Below are positions 20,229 through 29,938 of a stretch of DNA of 38,380 nucleotides, one piece after another. This DNA is from Fidelibacterota bacterium (GTDB lineage Bacteria > Fidelibacterota > UBA2242): positions 1 to 38,380 of the forward strand of contig JAUVYH010000006.1 in the NCBI GenBank assembly GCA_030603165.1, written 5' to 3'. How positions within the stretch are numbered: position 1 is the first letter of the stretch; each line of letters begins with the position of its first letter. Both the position numbers and the translations under genes were made by a program. The notes under the pieces are model-generated. The model was given only the letters and a program-made list of their open reading frames with translations, did not search any database and was not told the origin of the DNA.

Positions 20229-21328
20229 TGAATTTTAAAAGAATAATATGGTTCCAACTAATGATCCTCAGCCTGGGGATAAATCAGTGCGCTCAAGGTC
20301 TTCGGGAAGCGGTTGAATTTAGTGACCCTGCTGATTTCACGGTTTTCTCACTTGCAAAAAAACCTGAACTGATCTGGAAACGACATCTTTCATCACCGCC
20401 CAAAGACATGATGATAGTGAAAAATAAACGACTATTGATCAATACCTATCGGGGTGAGATTTTTATCGTTCAATTGGAAAACGGCAAGAAAGTCAAAAAC
20501 ACCTGGCGTCCATTTCGCAGACCTGTGGAAATACTATTGAAAGATTGGCTTCATCATCGACTGTTTTTGACGGCTGTCAACGAAAATCACTTGTTAGTGT
20601 ACAATTTGAAAACCCAACAAATCGAAATAAAATATAAAATAAAAGATATCGGCGGAGCAATATTGCTCAATAACGATACTGTTTATGTTCGTCAATATGA
20701 AATGGAGATCGTCAAAATTGATCTTAAAAAAGGCGACCTCATTCATAGACGCTCTTTGCCGGCGCAGATAACGCAAGGGCTTTATCAATTCAAAAATAAA
20801 ATCTGGCTATACACCGCGGATGGTTTTATCAAGTTTTATGATCGAAATCTGTCTCCAACCGGGAAGATTAAGCTACCGCTTTCTATCAACCCGGTCTTCA
20901 CAATCTCCGGCGATCTCTGTTTTGCTGCTGATGGAACGGGACAGTTTTGCATTTTTAACCTTTCAGAAAAACAAATCCGCTTCGAGAAAAAGTACGATGT
21001 CCCAATCTATTCAGAACCACTTGTGCTTGAAAAAAGTGTAACAATTGGATTCAGCGACGGAACAGTCCGAAATCTTGATAAAATTACCGGCGCCGAATTC
21101 TGGCATTATAAAGGAACCGGGCTAATCAATAAACCACTATACTCAGTCGGATCAATAATCATTGTTCCGTATTCAAGAGGGCATATCGTAGCATTGCGTT
21201 CCGAAACCGGAGAAAAACTCTGGGAACTAACTTTTGAAAAAGGTATCAAGCAGGCAGTATTGTCTCCGAACGGACTGATCGTATGTGACAACGCCCGAAA
21301 CCTGCACTATTATCAGGTCAACCAATGA
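20228..21328 (+). CDS. PQQ-like beta-propeller lipoprotein
   Basis: GINQCAQG lipobox-like; repeats such as GHIVALRSETGEKLWELTFEKGI; ATGA overlap with upstream stop favours start at 20228. Confidence 0.75.
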   Translation: MNFKRIIWFQLMILSLGINQCAQGLREAVEFSDPADFTVFSLAKKPELIWKRHLSSPPKDMMIVKNKRLLINTYRGEIFIVQLENGKKVKNTWRPFRRPVEILLKDWLHHRLFLTAVNENHLLVYNLKTQQIEIKYKIKDIGGAILLNNDTVYVRQYEMEIVKIDLKKGDLIHRRSLPAQITQGLYQFKNKIWLYTADGFIKFYDRNLSPTGKIKLPLSINPVFTISGDLCFAADGTGQFCIFNLSEKQIRFEKKYDVPIYSEPLVLEKSVTIGFSDGTVRNLDKITGAEFWHYKGTGLINKPLYSVGSIIIVPYSRGHIVALRSETGEKLWELTFEKGIKQAVLSPNGLIVCDNARNLHYYQVNQ

Positions 21329-21732
21329 AACGCATATTGCAAATTGTATTGATAGTTTGTATCTCTTCGGCGCTGTTCGCTGAGCCGTTACAATTAATGA
21401 AATCAATTCCGCAATTTACTCTATCCACATCCACAGACAGTCTCAAAATCCAGCATCCGGAAATCCTGAAAGTACAGACCGCGCCGAAGCATCGCATTGA
21501 AATTACCAAACAGGGACTTTTAGGATTTGGGGTAATGACGGTTTTCAGCGCCCTGTCATGGCATTATAACTCGGAAGCCGACGCCGCATACAAAAAGTAT
21601 CAGCGTTCCGGCAATATCGATGAAATGAACAGATTATACGATAAAGCTGTCAAATATGATAAACTTTCCGGCTGGAGTTTTGTCGGATTCGAAGTTGGAT
21701 TTCTCATCACTTTATTATCCTTTAATCGCTGA
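21325..21732 (+). CDS. Hypothetical exported/membrane protein
   Basis: ATGA overlap with upstream gene; signal peptide; two hydrophobic segments. Confidence 0.65.
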   Translation: MKRILQIVLIVCISSALFAEPLQLMKSIPQFTLSTSTDSLKIQHPEILKVQTAPKHRIEITKQGLLGFGVMTVFSALSWHYNSEADAAYKKYQRSGNIDEMNRLYDKAVKYDKLSGWSFVGFEVGFLITLLSFNR

Positions 21733-21733
21733 T

Positions 21734-22987
21734 ATGACCGTAATTATCATCATCGCCGCTTTGCTGCTCATGAACAGTTGTTCGGATCGTGAACGAACGA
21801 ATCCCTTCGACCCGAATAACCCGTTCACGCATGGCGCTCCCACGAATGTGCGGGTTAAATCCCATCGTAATACAATCGAATTGCGCTGGAGCAAAATGGA
21901 CGTCGAAGACCTTTCCCATTATCAAATTTACCGCGCCAAGGAAAATGCAGAATTGGATTCGTTCCGCACTATATCCGCTGATATGAACTTCTTTTTTGAC
22001 ACTCCCGCCAAATATGATACAAGGTATAGATACGCCGTCCAGGCATTTACCGAATACGACGCCGGAACACTGTCTGATACTGTCAGTATAATTCCCGGTC
22101 CGGTAAATTTTGTCATCGCCGATTTTTATAATTTTGTCGTGCGGAAACTGACCTACGATGCCGAACATATTATGGCGGTCAATTATTTTCCATCGCCTAT
22201 CGCCGTTGAAACGCATCCTCAAGAGGGGAATATTTACATTGCGGAATACTGGAACCAGCAGATCACTGTCACCGATCCGGAATTAAACCCGATCAATACC
22301 CTGGGATTAAACGATCGACCGATTGATTTTGCGCTCGACGCCGCTAATCAACGACTCTATGTTCTCGGTGTCGATCAAAATCAGTTGATAATTCTTACAA
22401 CACTGGGAACATACATAGAATCAATTTCCCTTCCCTTTAAACTCGCCGTTAAGAGCCATATCTGTTATGATTCATTGTCATCCTGTGCCTGGATCAGTGT
22501 TTCCGGAAGAGACAGCCTGTTCCGGGTCCAGATTAATGACACTTATCAAGTCCATGTCTATCCGGGTATAATTGACCCGAAAAAAGTGTATCCCGATCCT
22601 ATCGAAGGCGGCTGCTGGGCTGCTTCGGATTCTGGAATCGTGAATATCGGTAAAGACGAAAGCATTGATACATATTTAAAGAATTACATTATTTACGATA
22701 TCAGCATCAATCCCACTAATGGTGATATCTATTATACCGGTTACCGACGGACCGATCAGCAATGGGAAACCGGTTTTTTAAAACGAGACGCAGATTTTGA
22801 GCCTGTTCCAATATTGTTCGACAATCTCCCATATCAATATCATATTCAAGTGATTCCTGGTGACGGTCAACGTGGATTTTTAACCAGGCAGTTCGGCAGC
22901 TGTAATCTATTGCGATTTGATAATTCCGGAAACAATATCGGAGAAACCGGCTGGTATTCCAGCAGGTTAGATATCGCTCTGGAATAG
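21734..22987 (+). CDS. Lipoprotein with fibronectin-III-like domain and NHL-like repeats
   Basis: MTVIIIIAALLLMNSCSDRERTNPFDPNNP; APTNVRVKSHRNTIELRWSKMDVEDLSHYQIYRAKE. Confidence 0.75.
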   Translation: MTVIIIIAALLLMNSCSDRERTNPFDPNNPFTHGAPTNVRVKSHRNTIELRWSKMDVEDLSHYQIYRAKENAELDSFRTISADMNFFFDTPAKYDTRYRYAVQAFTEYDAGTLSDTVSIIPGPVNFVIADFYNFVVRKLTYDAEHIMAVNYFPSPIAVETHPQEGNIYIAEYWNQQITVTDPELNPINTLGLNDRPIDFALDAANQRLYVLGVDQNQLIILTTLGTYIESISLPFKLAVKSHICYDSLSSCAWISVSGRDSLFRVQINDTYQVHVYPGIIDPKKVYPDPIEGGCWAASDSGIVNIGKDESIDTYLKNYIIYDISINPTNGDIYYTGYRRTDQQWETGFLKRDADFEPVPILFDNLPYQYHIQVIPGDGQRGFLTRQFGSCNLLRFDNSGNNIGETGWYSSRLDIALE

Positions 22988-23026
22988 CGCTGAATTTATT
23001 ATTATATTTAGACAGGGAAATACAAT

Positions 23027-24379
23027 ATGAAAAAAGGAATTCTGTTATTTTTACTACTTATCAATGCCGTTTTTTCCGAAGAAACGGCGGGGCGTTCTGA
23101 CTATGAAATAAGAAAAAGCGAACTGGAAGATAGAGGTATCGGCATTGAAGGAGTTTATACAGGTGATTGGTTCACTAATATTCAGGGTGGATCAAGACGC
23201 GGTTCCAGTCGTCTAAGTGTTTTTGACCTGATCATCAGTATGGATTTCGAAAAATTATTTCAATGGAAAAATGCAAATTTCTACACGGATTTTATCGGTA
23301 TTCAGGGTAAAGATCCCAGTGAATATACCGGAGATATACAGGGAATCAGTAATATTGCCGCTGAAAATACCTGGAAAATATACGAAGCCTGGCTGCAACA
23401 AAAGTTCCGAGCGGGACGATTATCGGTTCTTATGGGTATTTACGATCTGAATTCCGAATTCGATGTGACGGAAACCGCCGGACTATTTATCAACGCATCT
23501 CATGGTATGGGACCGGACTTTTCACAAAGCGGAAAAAACGGCGCGCCGGCTTTCCCGTATCCGGATTTAGCAGTACGTTTGAAAGTCGAAGTGAAGGAAG
23601 ATTTTTACTGGCAAAGTGTCATCATGGATGGCGTCCCCGGCAATCCGGAGCGACCTCAGGCAATAGACTTTCGAATACATAAAAAAAACGGCGCTTTGCT
23701 GGCTTCGGAATTTTCCTATATAAAAGGCTATGAGAAAATCGTTTCCTCCACGTATCCGTGCAAACGAAAAAAAAGACGGGGGCGCGGGCTTGGATATAAA
23801 AATCCCGGGAGACCCGGACGCAGGCTAAAAAGATGTCGAAATTCAGCGGCTATGGAAATACCGGATGATAGATACTTAAAAATTGCTCTGGGCGGATGGT
23901 ATTACAGCGCTGAATTCGATGATCTTTACAATTACAATAGTTCAGGAAATCCTGTTCAGCACAGGGGGAATTGGGGTGTATATGCTCTGGGGGAGAAAAT
24001 ATTATATTCACGAAAGAATAATCCCGCCGGAGCTTTCAGCGCGTTTTGCCGTGTCGGTCTTGCGGATAAGCGGATTAACCGGATAGATAAATATATTGGC
24101 GCTGGAGTGGTTTTTTCGGGGATTTCCCGAGAACGCTTTAACGGACAGACCGGTATCGCCATTGCTGCCGTTCATAACAGCGGGATTTATAAAAAAGCGA
24201 TGCTCCAACAAGATAAAAAGATTGATAATTGGGAAGTCAATTTGGAATTCTCTAATCGTATAATAATTAATAAATGGCTGTACTTTCAGCCGGATATTCA
24301 ATATGTATTAAATCCCGGATCTGATCCGGCTAACAATAATGCGTTGACTGTCGGAATGCGGATAGAAGTATCATTTTAA
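23027..24379 (+). CDS. OprB-family-like carbohydrate porin (possibly locally frameshifted)
   Basis: GIEGVYTGDWFTNIQGGSRRGSSRLSVFDLIISMDFEKLFQWKNANFYTDFIGIQG...DLNSEFDVTETAGLFINASHGMGPDFSQSG. Confidence 0.75.
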   Translation: MKKGILLFLLLINAVFSEETAGRSDYEIRKSELEDRGIGIEGVYTGDWFTNIQGGSRRGSSRLSVFDLIISMDFEKLFQWKNANFYTDFIGIQGKDPSEYTGDIQGISNIAAENTWKIYEAWLQQKFRAGRLSVLMGIYDLNSEFDVTETAGLFINASHGMGPDFSQSGKNGAPAFPYPDLAVRLKVEVKEDFYWQSVIMDGVPGNPERPQAIDFRIHKKNGALLASEFSYIKGYEKIVSSTYPCKRKKRRGRGLGYKNPGRPGRRLKRCRNSAAMEIPDDRYLKIALGGWYYSAEFDDLYNYNSSGNPVQHRGNWGVYALGEKILYSRKNNPAGAFSAFCRVGLADKRINRIDKYIGAGVVFSGISRERFNGQTGIAIAAVHNSGIYKKAMLQQDKKIDNWEVNLEFSNRIIINKWLYFQPDIQYVLNPGSDPANNNALTVGMRIEVSF

Positions 24380-24550
24380 GAAAAAACTTAACTACTCAGC
24401 CACAAACATGTCAGGTTTTATAATTTCCTTTTGGCAACAGGGCTTTATTCTATAGTCCTTCCACATCACAACCCCAAAACGAAAATATAAACATTAACCA
24501 CTCCAGCCGAAAGGCTGTCAGGTGGGGAGCCACGGAACGAGAATTAACCC

Positions 24551-24619
24551 AACCTTCAGAAGGTTGTATCAAGCATCCTGACCAGTCTGTAAATCTTACT
24601 ATCAAACCTTCTGAAGGTT
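24551..24619. repeat. Pair of 15-bp palindromes AACCTTC(A/T)GAAGGTT
   Basis: 24551-24565 and 24605-24619; CAGCCGAAAGGCTG hairpin lies ~45 nt upstream. Confidence 0.75.
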
Positions 24620-24780
24620 CGATCTTCCGTCACAACACAGAGCAACGAGAGCCAATAAGATTAGCCCCGGGATTCACCTGTCCGAGTGGGTTTGATGCTC
24701 GCGACAACACAGAAAACCAATTACAACGGAGACCATCATAATGAGAGACTGGAATGTTGTGAAACTATGGAAAATTTCTG

Positions 24781-24809
24781 TTGACTTGAAGCCTTACTAT
24801 CTTTAATAT
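24781..24809 (+). promoter_or_regulatory. Sigma70-like promoter, copy a
   Basis: TTGACT-N17-TAATAT followed by CTGAATAAC. Confidence 0.55.
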
Positions 24810-24926
24810 CTGAATAACAATAAATTGTGTAAGTTCTTCCTCAACCTGATTGAAGATCTAAAGAAGAACGGAGATGAAAGCGGAATTAAAATTATGTTGA
24901 AATAACAAAAAGATATAGTTAATTTT

Positions 24927-24970
24927 GTTAAAAGTGCGCATACGTTTCAAAATAGATATGCGATTTTAAC
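24927..24970. promoter_or_regulatory. Inverted repeat upstream of AbiEi, candidate operator
   Basis: GTTAAAAGTGCGCATA ... TATGCGATTTTAAC. Confidence 0.5.
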
Positions 24971-24986
24971 AGAGGGAATTAGTGAT

Positions 24987-25601
24987 TTGCAGATAGATGA
25001 CATTATCAAAATTTTCAAAAAAAACAAGGGTTATCTAAAATCCGGAGAACTTATAAAACACAAGATACATACATCGGTGGTTCGTACACTTGTTGAGCAG
25101 GGAGTTATCGATCAGATAAAACGGGGACTATACAGACTCCCGCCGGATGAACTTCCTGAAAATGATACATTCACTCATGATTATTTTGATGCTGCCGTTT
25201 CAGTTCCAAATGGTGTTTTCTGCCTGACAACGGCGCTGGCTTTTCATGGACTGTCAACACATAAACCCTCTGTATTTGATATAGCAATTCCCCCCACCCA
25301 CAGAAATCAAAAGCTGTACAGCGTATCTGTGCGGTTTTTCCGCTTTCAGGAGCCTTACTACTCTCATAATGTAGAGCATTTCAACACCAACATAGTTTCA
25401 ATTAAAATGTATGATAAGGAAAAAACTGTATGTGATGCAATCCGGCTTCGTCATCTAATAGGTGAAGATATCGCTATGGAAGGGCTTAATTCATATATAA
25501 AGCAGCAGAAAAAAGATATTAATAAACTGCTTGAAAATGCGAAATTCTGCAAAGTAAGCCATATCGTTATACCGGCAGTTAAGGCTATGACAGGTTTTTA
25601 G
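24987..25601 (+). CDS. AbiEi-family type IV antitoxin
   Basis: N-terminal wHTH (GYLKSGELIKHKIHTSVVRTLVEQGVIDQIKRGLYRLP); CLTTALAFHGLSTHKPSVFDIAIP; MYDKEKTVCDAIRLR. Confidence 0.85.
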   Translation: MQIDDIIKIFKKNKGYLKSGELIKHKIHTSVVRTLVEQGVIDQIKRGLYRLPPDELPENDTFTHDYFDAAVSVPNGVFCLTTALAFHGLSTHKPSVFDIAIPPTHRNQKLYSVSVRFFRFQEPYYSHNVEHFNTNIVSIKMYDKEKTVCDAIRLRHLIGEDIAMEGLNSYIKQQKKDINKLLENAKFCKVSHIVIPAVKAMTGF

Positions 25602-25602
25602 A

Positions 25603-25728
25603 ATGCCAAAAAAAGTGATGAAAAATCTTGAAGCATCAATCCGTGCCAGGCTTTTAAACTATTCTAAAAAGACGAATGAAAATTATAATGCCATTCTTCG
25701 CAGATTTTTTCAGGGGAATATTCCATAA
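25603..25728 (+). pseudogene. Truncated AbiEii toxin N-terminus
   Basis: MPKKVMKNLEASIRARLLNYSKKTNENYNAILRRFFQGNIP*, the typical start of AbiEii proteins, ends after 41 aa. Confidence 0.7.
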
Positions 25729-25913
25729 AAACCTGGCAGCCTGATTTATGGAAATGGGAGAAATAATAATGAGCCTAAAAGATTTTAAACCATTAGAGGA
25801 GTTACTGAACCCGGTACGTGATATTGAAGTCTTTCCCAATAAATTTGTCTTCTCTCTGAAGATATTACGACTAAAGCAATAAAAAGGTAAACTCATAAAA
25901 GGAACAAACAATT

Positions 25914-26684
25914 TTGAAAACGAAAGACGACATAATCAAAAACTGGCTGCCGCGCTATACGGGCACATCCCTGAATGAATTCGGCGAATATATTCTGCTC
26001 ACAAATTTTTACAATTACATCAGCTACTTCACCGAACGTTTCGATGTGCCGATCCTGGGAAAAGATAAGCCCATGCAGACAGCCACGGCAAACAATATTA
26101 CCATTATCAACTTCGGTATGGGCAGCGCGATGGCTGCCACAGTCATGGATCTGCTCTCGGCTGTTAAGCCCAAAGCTGCGCTGCTTTTAGGAAAATGCGG
26201 CGGTCTCAAGAAAAAGATCAAAATCGGCGACCTGATCCTGCCGATTGCCGCCGTCCGGGGTGAAGGCACCAGCAACGATTACCTGCCGCCCGAAGTCCCC
26301 GCACTACCCTCCTTCCGCCTACAGCAAACCGTATCTGCAATGATCAAAAAACATGAAGTCGATTACTGGACGGGCACGATCTATACCACTAACCGCCGGG
26401 TCTGGGAACATGATGAGAAATTTAAAAAATACCTGACGAAAATCAGGGCGGCGGGCATCGACATGGAAACGGCTACTATTTTCACAGTGGGTTTTGTTAA
26501 TAAAATTCCGCACGGAGCGCTTTTACTGGTTTCAGACAGTCCCATGGTCCCGGAAGGCGTTAAGACCGAAATCAGCGACAAACATGTTACCGAATCTTTT
26601 GTGGAGAGACACCTGGAAATCGGCATCGACGCTCTGCTGGAACTGGCTAATCTTGGAGAATCGGTCAAACACATGCGGTTTTGA
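25914..26684 (+). CDS. amn: AMP nucleosidase (phosphorylase family)
   Basis: NNITIINFGMGSAMAATVMDLLSAVKPKAALLLGKCGGL; IGDLILPIAAVRGEGTSNDY; GIDMETATIFTVGF; TESFVERHLEIGIDALLELANLGESVKHMRF. Confidence 0.85.
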   Translation: MKTKDDIIKNWLPRYTGTSLNEFGEYILLTNFYNYISYFTERFDVPILGKDKPMQTATANNITIINFGMGSAMAATVMDLLSAVKPKAALLLGKCGGLKKKIKIGDLILPIAAVRGEGTSNDYLPPEVPALPSFRLQQTVSAMIKKHEVDYWTGTIYTTNRRVWEHDEKFKKYLTKIRAAGIDMETATIFTVGFVNKIPHGALLLVSDSPMVPEGVKTEISDKHVTESFVERHLEIGIDALLELANLGESVKHMRF

Positions 26685-26734
26685 GGAAAGCCAATTGAGT
26701 GAGGAATTTTATGCAAATCCGCGGAAATTTCCTG

Positions 26735-26763
26735 TTGACATGTTTAAAAAATATCTTTAATAT
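26735..26763 (+). promoter_or_regulatory. Sigma70-like promoter upstream of integrase remnant
   Basis: TTGACA-N17-TAATAT. Confidence 0.7.
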
Positions 26764-26773
26764 TTGAATAGCA

Positions 26774-26902
26774 ATGACTGATTTAAGGTATATTCAAGAA
26801 TTATTAGGACACAACAGCTCTAAAACTACAGAGATATACACTCATGTGTTTAAAAATGCCATTGATAAGATCAGAAATCCTATAGATGACTTTTGTGAAT
26901 AA
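26774..26902 (+). pseudogene. Internally deleted tyrosine recombinase (C-terminal ~42 codons)
   Basis: MTDLRYIQELLGHNSSKTTEIYTHVFKNAIDKIRNPIDDFCE* matches the C-terminus of ORF 35850-36686. Confidence 0.85.
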
Positions 26903-26927
26903 AGATCGTATTATGGTAAAAGAAATA

Positions 26928-26991
26928 TATAAACAATTGTTTATACACGCCCAGTTTGGCGATATAAGAACAATGAGTACACACAACCGTT
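26928..26991 (+). other. Candidate attI-like site, copy 1
   Basis: TATAAACAATTGTTTATA palindrome, CGCCCAGTTTGGCG, then CACAACCGTT; homology with copy 2 ends at this GTT. Confidence 0.65.
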
Positions 26992-27011
26992 AGCGAATAT
27001 TAAGAACTGAA

Positions 27012-27902
27012 ATGATAAAAAAAACAATCTATTTTGTAATTGGACTATTCCTTGTACTTCTGATATTTTCATTTTGGATGTCTCCAAGTTTATTCGGTTT
27101 ATTACCAGGAGGAAAGGAAAAGCATCGTTCAGATGTTTTGAAAATTAGTTTTAACAATGAAAAACAATTGGACTTATCCATTCCTTATTCTGACTTTAGC
27201 AACAATGATAATTTAATTGAATTAAGAAAATCCTTTCAGTTGGACACCTTGATTTCTGAAAAGAATACGGATTTTGAAAATGTTATGAATATTCAATCTT
27301 GGGTACACTCAAGATGGGAACATGACGGAGAAAATACTCCTGAAAAAAACGACCCTACTTATATATTGGAACAAGCAAAGAAAGGAGAGAGGTTTCGTTG
27401 TGTGGAATATAGTATCGTTACAAGTGCTTGCTTAAAATCTTTAGGATTTATAGTTAGAGGCCTATGGCTCAAAACAAGAGATGTAGATGTAGTCAATTCA
27501 GGAGCTGGACACGTTGTAAATGAAGTTTATTTAAAAGATATAGGTAAATGGTTTTTTATAGACCCACAGTTTGATATTTTAGTCGAAAAAAATGGCATCC
27601 CCTTAAATGCTGTTGAATTTCAAGAAGCAATCGTAAACAATGAAAAAATAGAAATAGTTAACCCTTCCAAAGAGATTTTGGATAATGATTATATCAAATG
27701 GGTTGGACCATATCTGTTTTATTTTACAACAAGTTTGAACAATGGAGCAATTTCAAATTGGGATAGAGTAATAGGAACAAAGAAACAATTAACACTTGTT
27801 CCTCTCGGACACAAACCACCAACTTATTTTCAACGATTATTTAGAATAAGAACTAATTTAAAAACAAACTCAATTGAGGATTTTTATCCGACATTAGAAT
27901 AA
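27012..27902 (+). CDS. Transglutaminase-like (papain-fold) membrane-anchored protein
   Basis: GERFRCVEYSIVTSACLKSLGFIVRGL, AGHVVNEVYLKDIGKWFFIDPQFD give a Cys-His-Asp arrangement; N-terminal TM. Confidence 0.75.
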   Translation: MIKKTIYFVIGLFLVLLIFSFWMSPSLFGLLPGGKEKHRSDVLKISFNNEKQLDLSIPYSDFSNNDNLIELRKSFQLDTLISEKNTDFENVMNIQSWVHSRWEHDGENTPEKNDPTYILEQAKKGERFRCVEYSIVTSACLKSLGFIVRGLWLKTRDVDVVNSGAGHVVNEVYLKDIGKWFFIDPQFDILVEKNGIPLNAVEFQEAIVNNEKIEIVNPSKEILDNDYIKWVGPYLFYFTTSLNNGAISNWDRVIGTKKQLTLVPLGHKPPTYFQRLFRIRTNLKTNSIEDFYPTLE

Positions 27903-27910
27903 CAACATTT

Positions 27911-27974
27911 GCTAACAAAAAATATGAGTAATAGCTTCCTGACGTCAGCTACTACTCATATTCAAACCGTAGCA
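27911..27974 (+). other. attC-like site 1
   Basis: GCTAAC ... arms ATATGAGTAATAGCT / AGCTACTACTCATAT ... CCGTAGC. Confidence 0.75.
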
Positions 27975-28034
27975 ATTGAAAAACAAAACGGAAAGTTAAA
28001 GTATTCAAATCTTTGTAAAGCAGGAAAATATTTT

Positions 28035-28946
28035 ATGAGCAGAATTAAGAAATATACAACGGAATTTGAAAACGCTTTAAATGAATTTGTTGAAGAACTG
28101 AAGCATTATGTTTCAACAGATACGGGTGATTGGACAATAAAAGGTTTTATAGACATTTACAAAAACATCTATACTATTTCTTCAGACACTAAAATAGTTT
28201 CCAAGATACTGGAGATACACATTTTTCCTGAAATATTGAGATTTGCCGAAAAAGCAGGGTATAAAATAATTCTTGCTGAACATCAAAACTGGTATCCTGA
28301 CCTTACGTTTGTACATAAACAGAATTATAAAATTAAGTTCGCTCTTGATTTAAAAACTACATTCCGTAGAAACAACAAAACGGCAGGGTTTACATTAGGT
28401 AGCCACGGAAGTTACTTTAAGGAAAGAGATAAGGATAAAAACATTCAATTTCCTTATAATCAATATACTGGACATTATTGTTTGGGAATCATATATACAA
28501 GAGTAGATTTTGAAGATGATTTAGCTGAAGCTGAAGTGTTTCAAGTAAATGAACTTGAAAAACAATATGGAAATGGAAACGATCCAATTGGAGAACGACG
28601 AGTAACTAAAATAGATAAACTAAAATCAATAACCTCTGTAATAAAAGATTTCGACTTCTTTGCGGCTCCAAAATGGAAAATAGCAAGTGATCGTCAAGGT
28701 TCTGGGAATACTGCAAATATTGGCTCAATAAAAGATATCGATGATTTAAAATCCGGCAATGGTGTTTTTAGCAAACTCGGTAAAGAATGGTTTGACGAAT
28801 ATTGGATGAATTATGGAACAGCAACAATGATAAAAAACGGTAAAACCATTAAAATTACTAACATTTGGGATTTTTTAGAATTTAAAGGAAAGACAGACCT
28901 ATTTGATAAAGTTGTAGCCAAGGGAGCAAAAAGAAGAAAAAAATGA
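28035..28946 (+). CDS. EcoRV-like type II restriction endonuclease (predicted GATATC)
   Basis: [37 protein letters not shown]...FALDLKTTF (PD-DxK), [28 protein letters not shown] align with remembered EcoRV; upstream ORF extension translates the attC. Confidence 0.88.
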   Translation: MSRIKKYTTEFENALNEFVEELKHYVSTDTGDWTIKGFIDIYKNIYTISSDTKIVSKILEIHIFPEILRFAEKAGYKIILAEHQNWYPDLTFVHKQNYKIKFALDLKTTFRRNNKTAGFTLGSHGSYFKERDKDKNIQFPYNQYTGHYCLGIIYTRVDFEDDLAEAEVFQVNELEKQYGNGNDPIGERRVTKIDKLKSITSVIKDFDFFAAPKWKIASDRQGSGNTANIGSIKDIDDLKSGNGVFSKLGKEWFDEYWMNYGTATMIKNGKTIKITNIWDFLEFKGKTDLFDKVVAKGAKRRKK

Positions 28947-29926
28947 AAATATTTGTGCCACCTATAAAATCACAAGGCATAAAAACCAAACTTGTAGGCT
29001 GGATTTCTTCCAATGTTGAAGTTCTGGAATATGATAGATGGGTAGAGCCATTTATGGGTACCGGTGTTGTTGCTTTTAATATTAGACCGAAATCATCTCT
29101 TTTATGTGACAGTAACCCGCATTTGATCCGATTCTACAACTCATTAAAAAATAAGGAAATTAGCGGCAGAATTGTCCGAAAGTATCTGACAGAAGAAGGA
29201 CAGAAATTGATAGATTCGAATGGACAACACTATTATTATATACGTGATAGATTTAATTCTGAAGGTAATCCGCTTGATTTTTTGTTCCTAAGTCGTTCGT
29301 GTTTTAATGGAATGATGAGATTCAATAAAAAAGGAGGTTTTAATGTTCCTTTTTGCAAAAAACCTAATCGATTTGCTCAAGCCTTGATAACAAAAATCAC
29401 TAATCAAGTAAAAAACATATCTCAAATAATTGAGATTGGAAACTATACATTTAAACACCAGGATTTTAAAGAAACTTTAAAAGAATTAAAACCTAACGAC
29501 CTGGTTTATTCAGACCCTCCATATATAGGAAGACACGTAGATTATTTCGATTCTTGGTCGGAAGAAGAAGAAATCATATTAAAAGAGGGTTTACTCAAAT
29601 CCAATGCTAAATTCATTCTTTCAACCTGGCTAAGTAATAAATATAGAACGAACAATTATGTTTTCTCTGTATGGAAGGATTGTTTTGTATCAACAAAGAA
29701 ACATTTCTACCACATAGGAGGCAGAGAGCTTAATAGAAATGCAGTCTATGAAGCATTGTTGTCGAATATAGAATTGAAAGATAGTATTTCAAATGCTGAA
29801 ATGAAATCCCGAATTATGTTAAACGCATCTCAACTTACAACGGACGAGAAAGAATATATGATTCCTGCACAATTAGCGCTGGCGTTAGAAGAGCAAAAGC
29901 GGCTAAAAAAGAAACCACATTGTTAA
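28943..29926 (+). CDS. EcoRV-like DNA adenine methyltransferase (Dam class)
   Basis: [51 protein letters not shown]; 4-bp overlap with endonuclease. Confidence 0.9.
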   Translation: MKIFVPPIKSQGIKTKLVGWISSNVEVLEYDRWVEPFMGTGVVAFNIRPKSSLLCDSNPHLIRFYNSLKNKEISGRIVRKYLTEEGQKLIDSNGQHYYYIRDRFNSEGNPLDFLFLSRSCFNGMMRFNKKGGFNVPFCKKPNRFAQALITKITNQVKNISQIIEIGNYTFKHQDFKETLKELKPNDLVYSDPPYIGRHVDYFDSWSEEEEIILKEGLLKSNAKFILSTWLSNKYRTNNYVFSVWKDCFVSTKKHFYHIGGRELNRNAVYEALLSNIELKDSISNAEMKSRIMLNASQLTTDEKEYMIPAQLALALEEQKRLKKKPHC

Positions 29927-29938
29927 ACAGTTTTTTAA

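Noticed and set aside
25654-25911. 85-aa minus-strand ORF downstream of AbiEii remnant
   Set aside because: No recognisable motif; antisense to toxin remnant, low coding character
27909-28034. N-terminal extension of the EcoRV-like ORF
   Set aside because: It translates the attC palindrome; ATG at 28035 fits the protein family better
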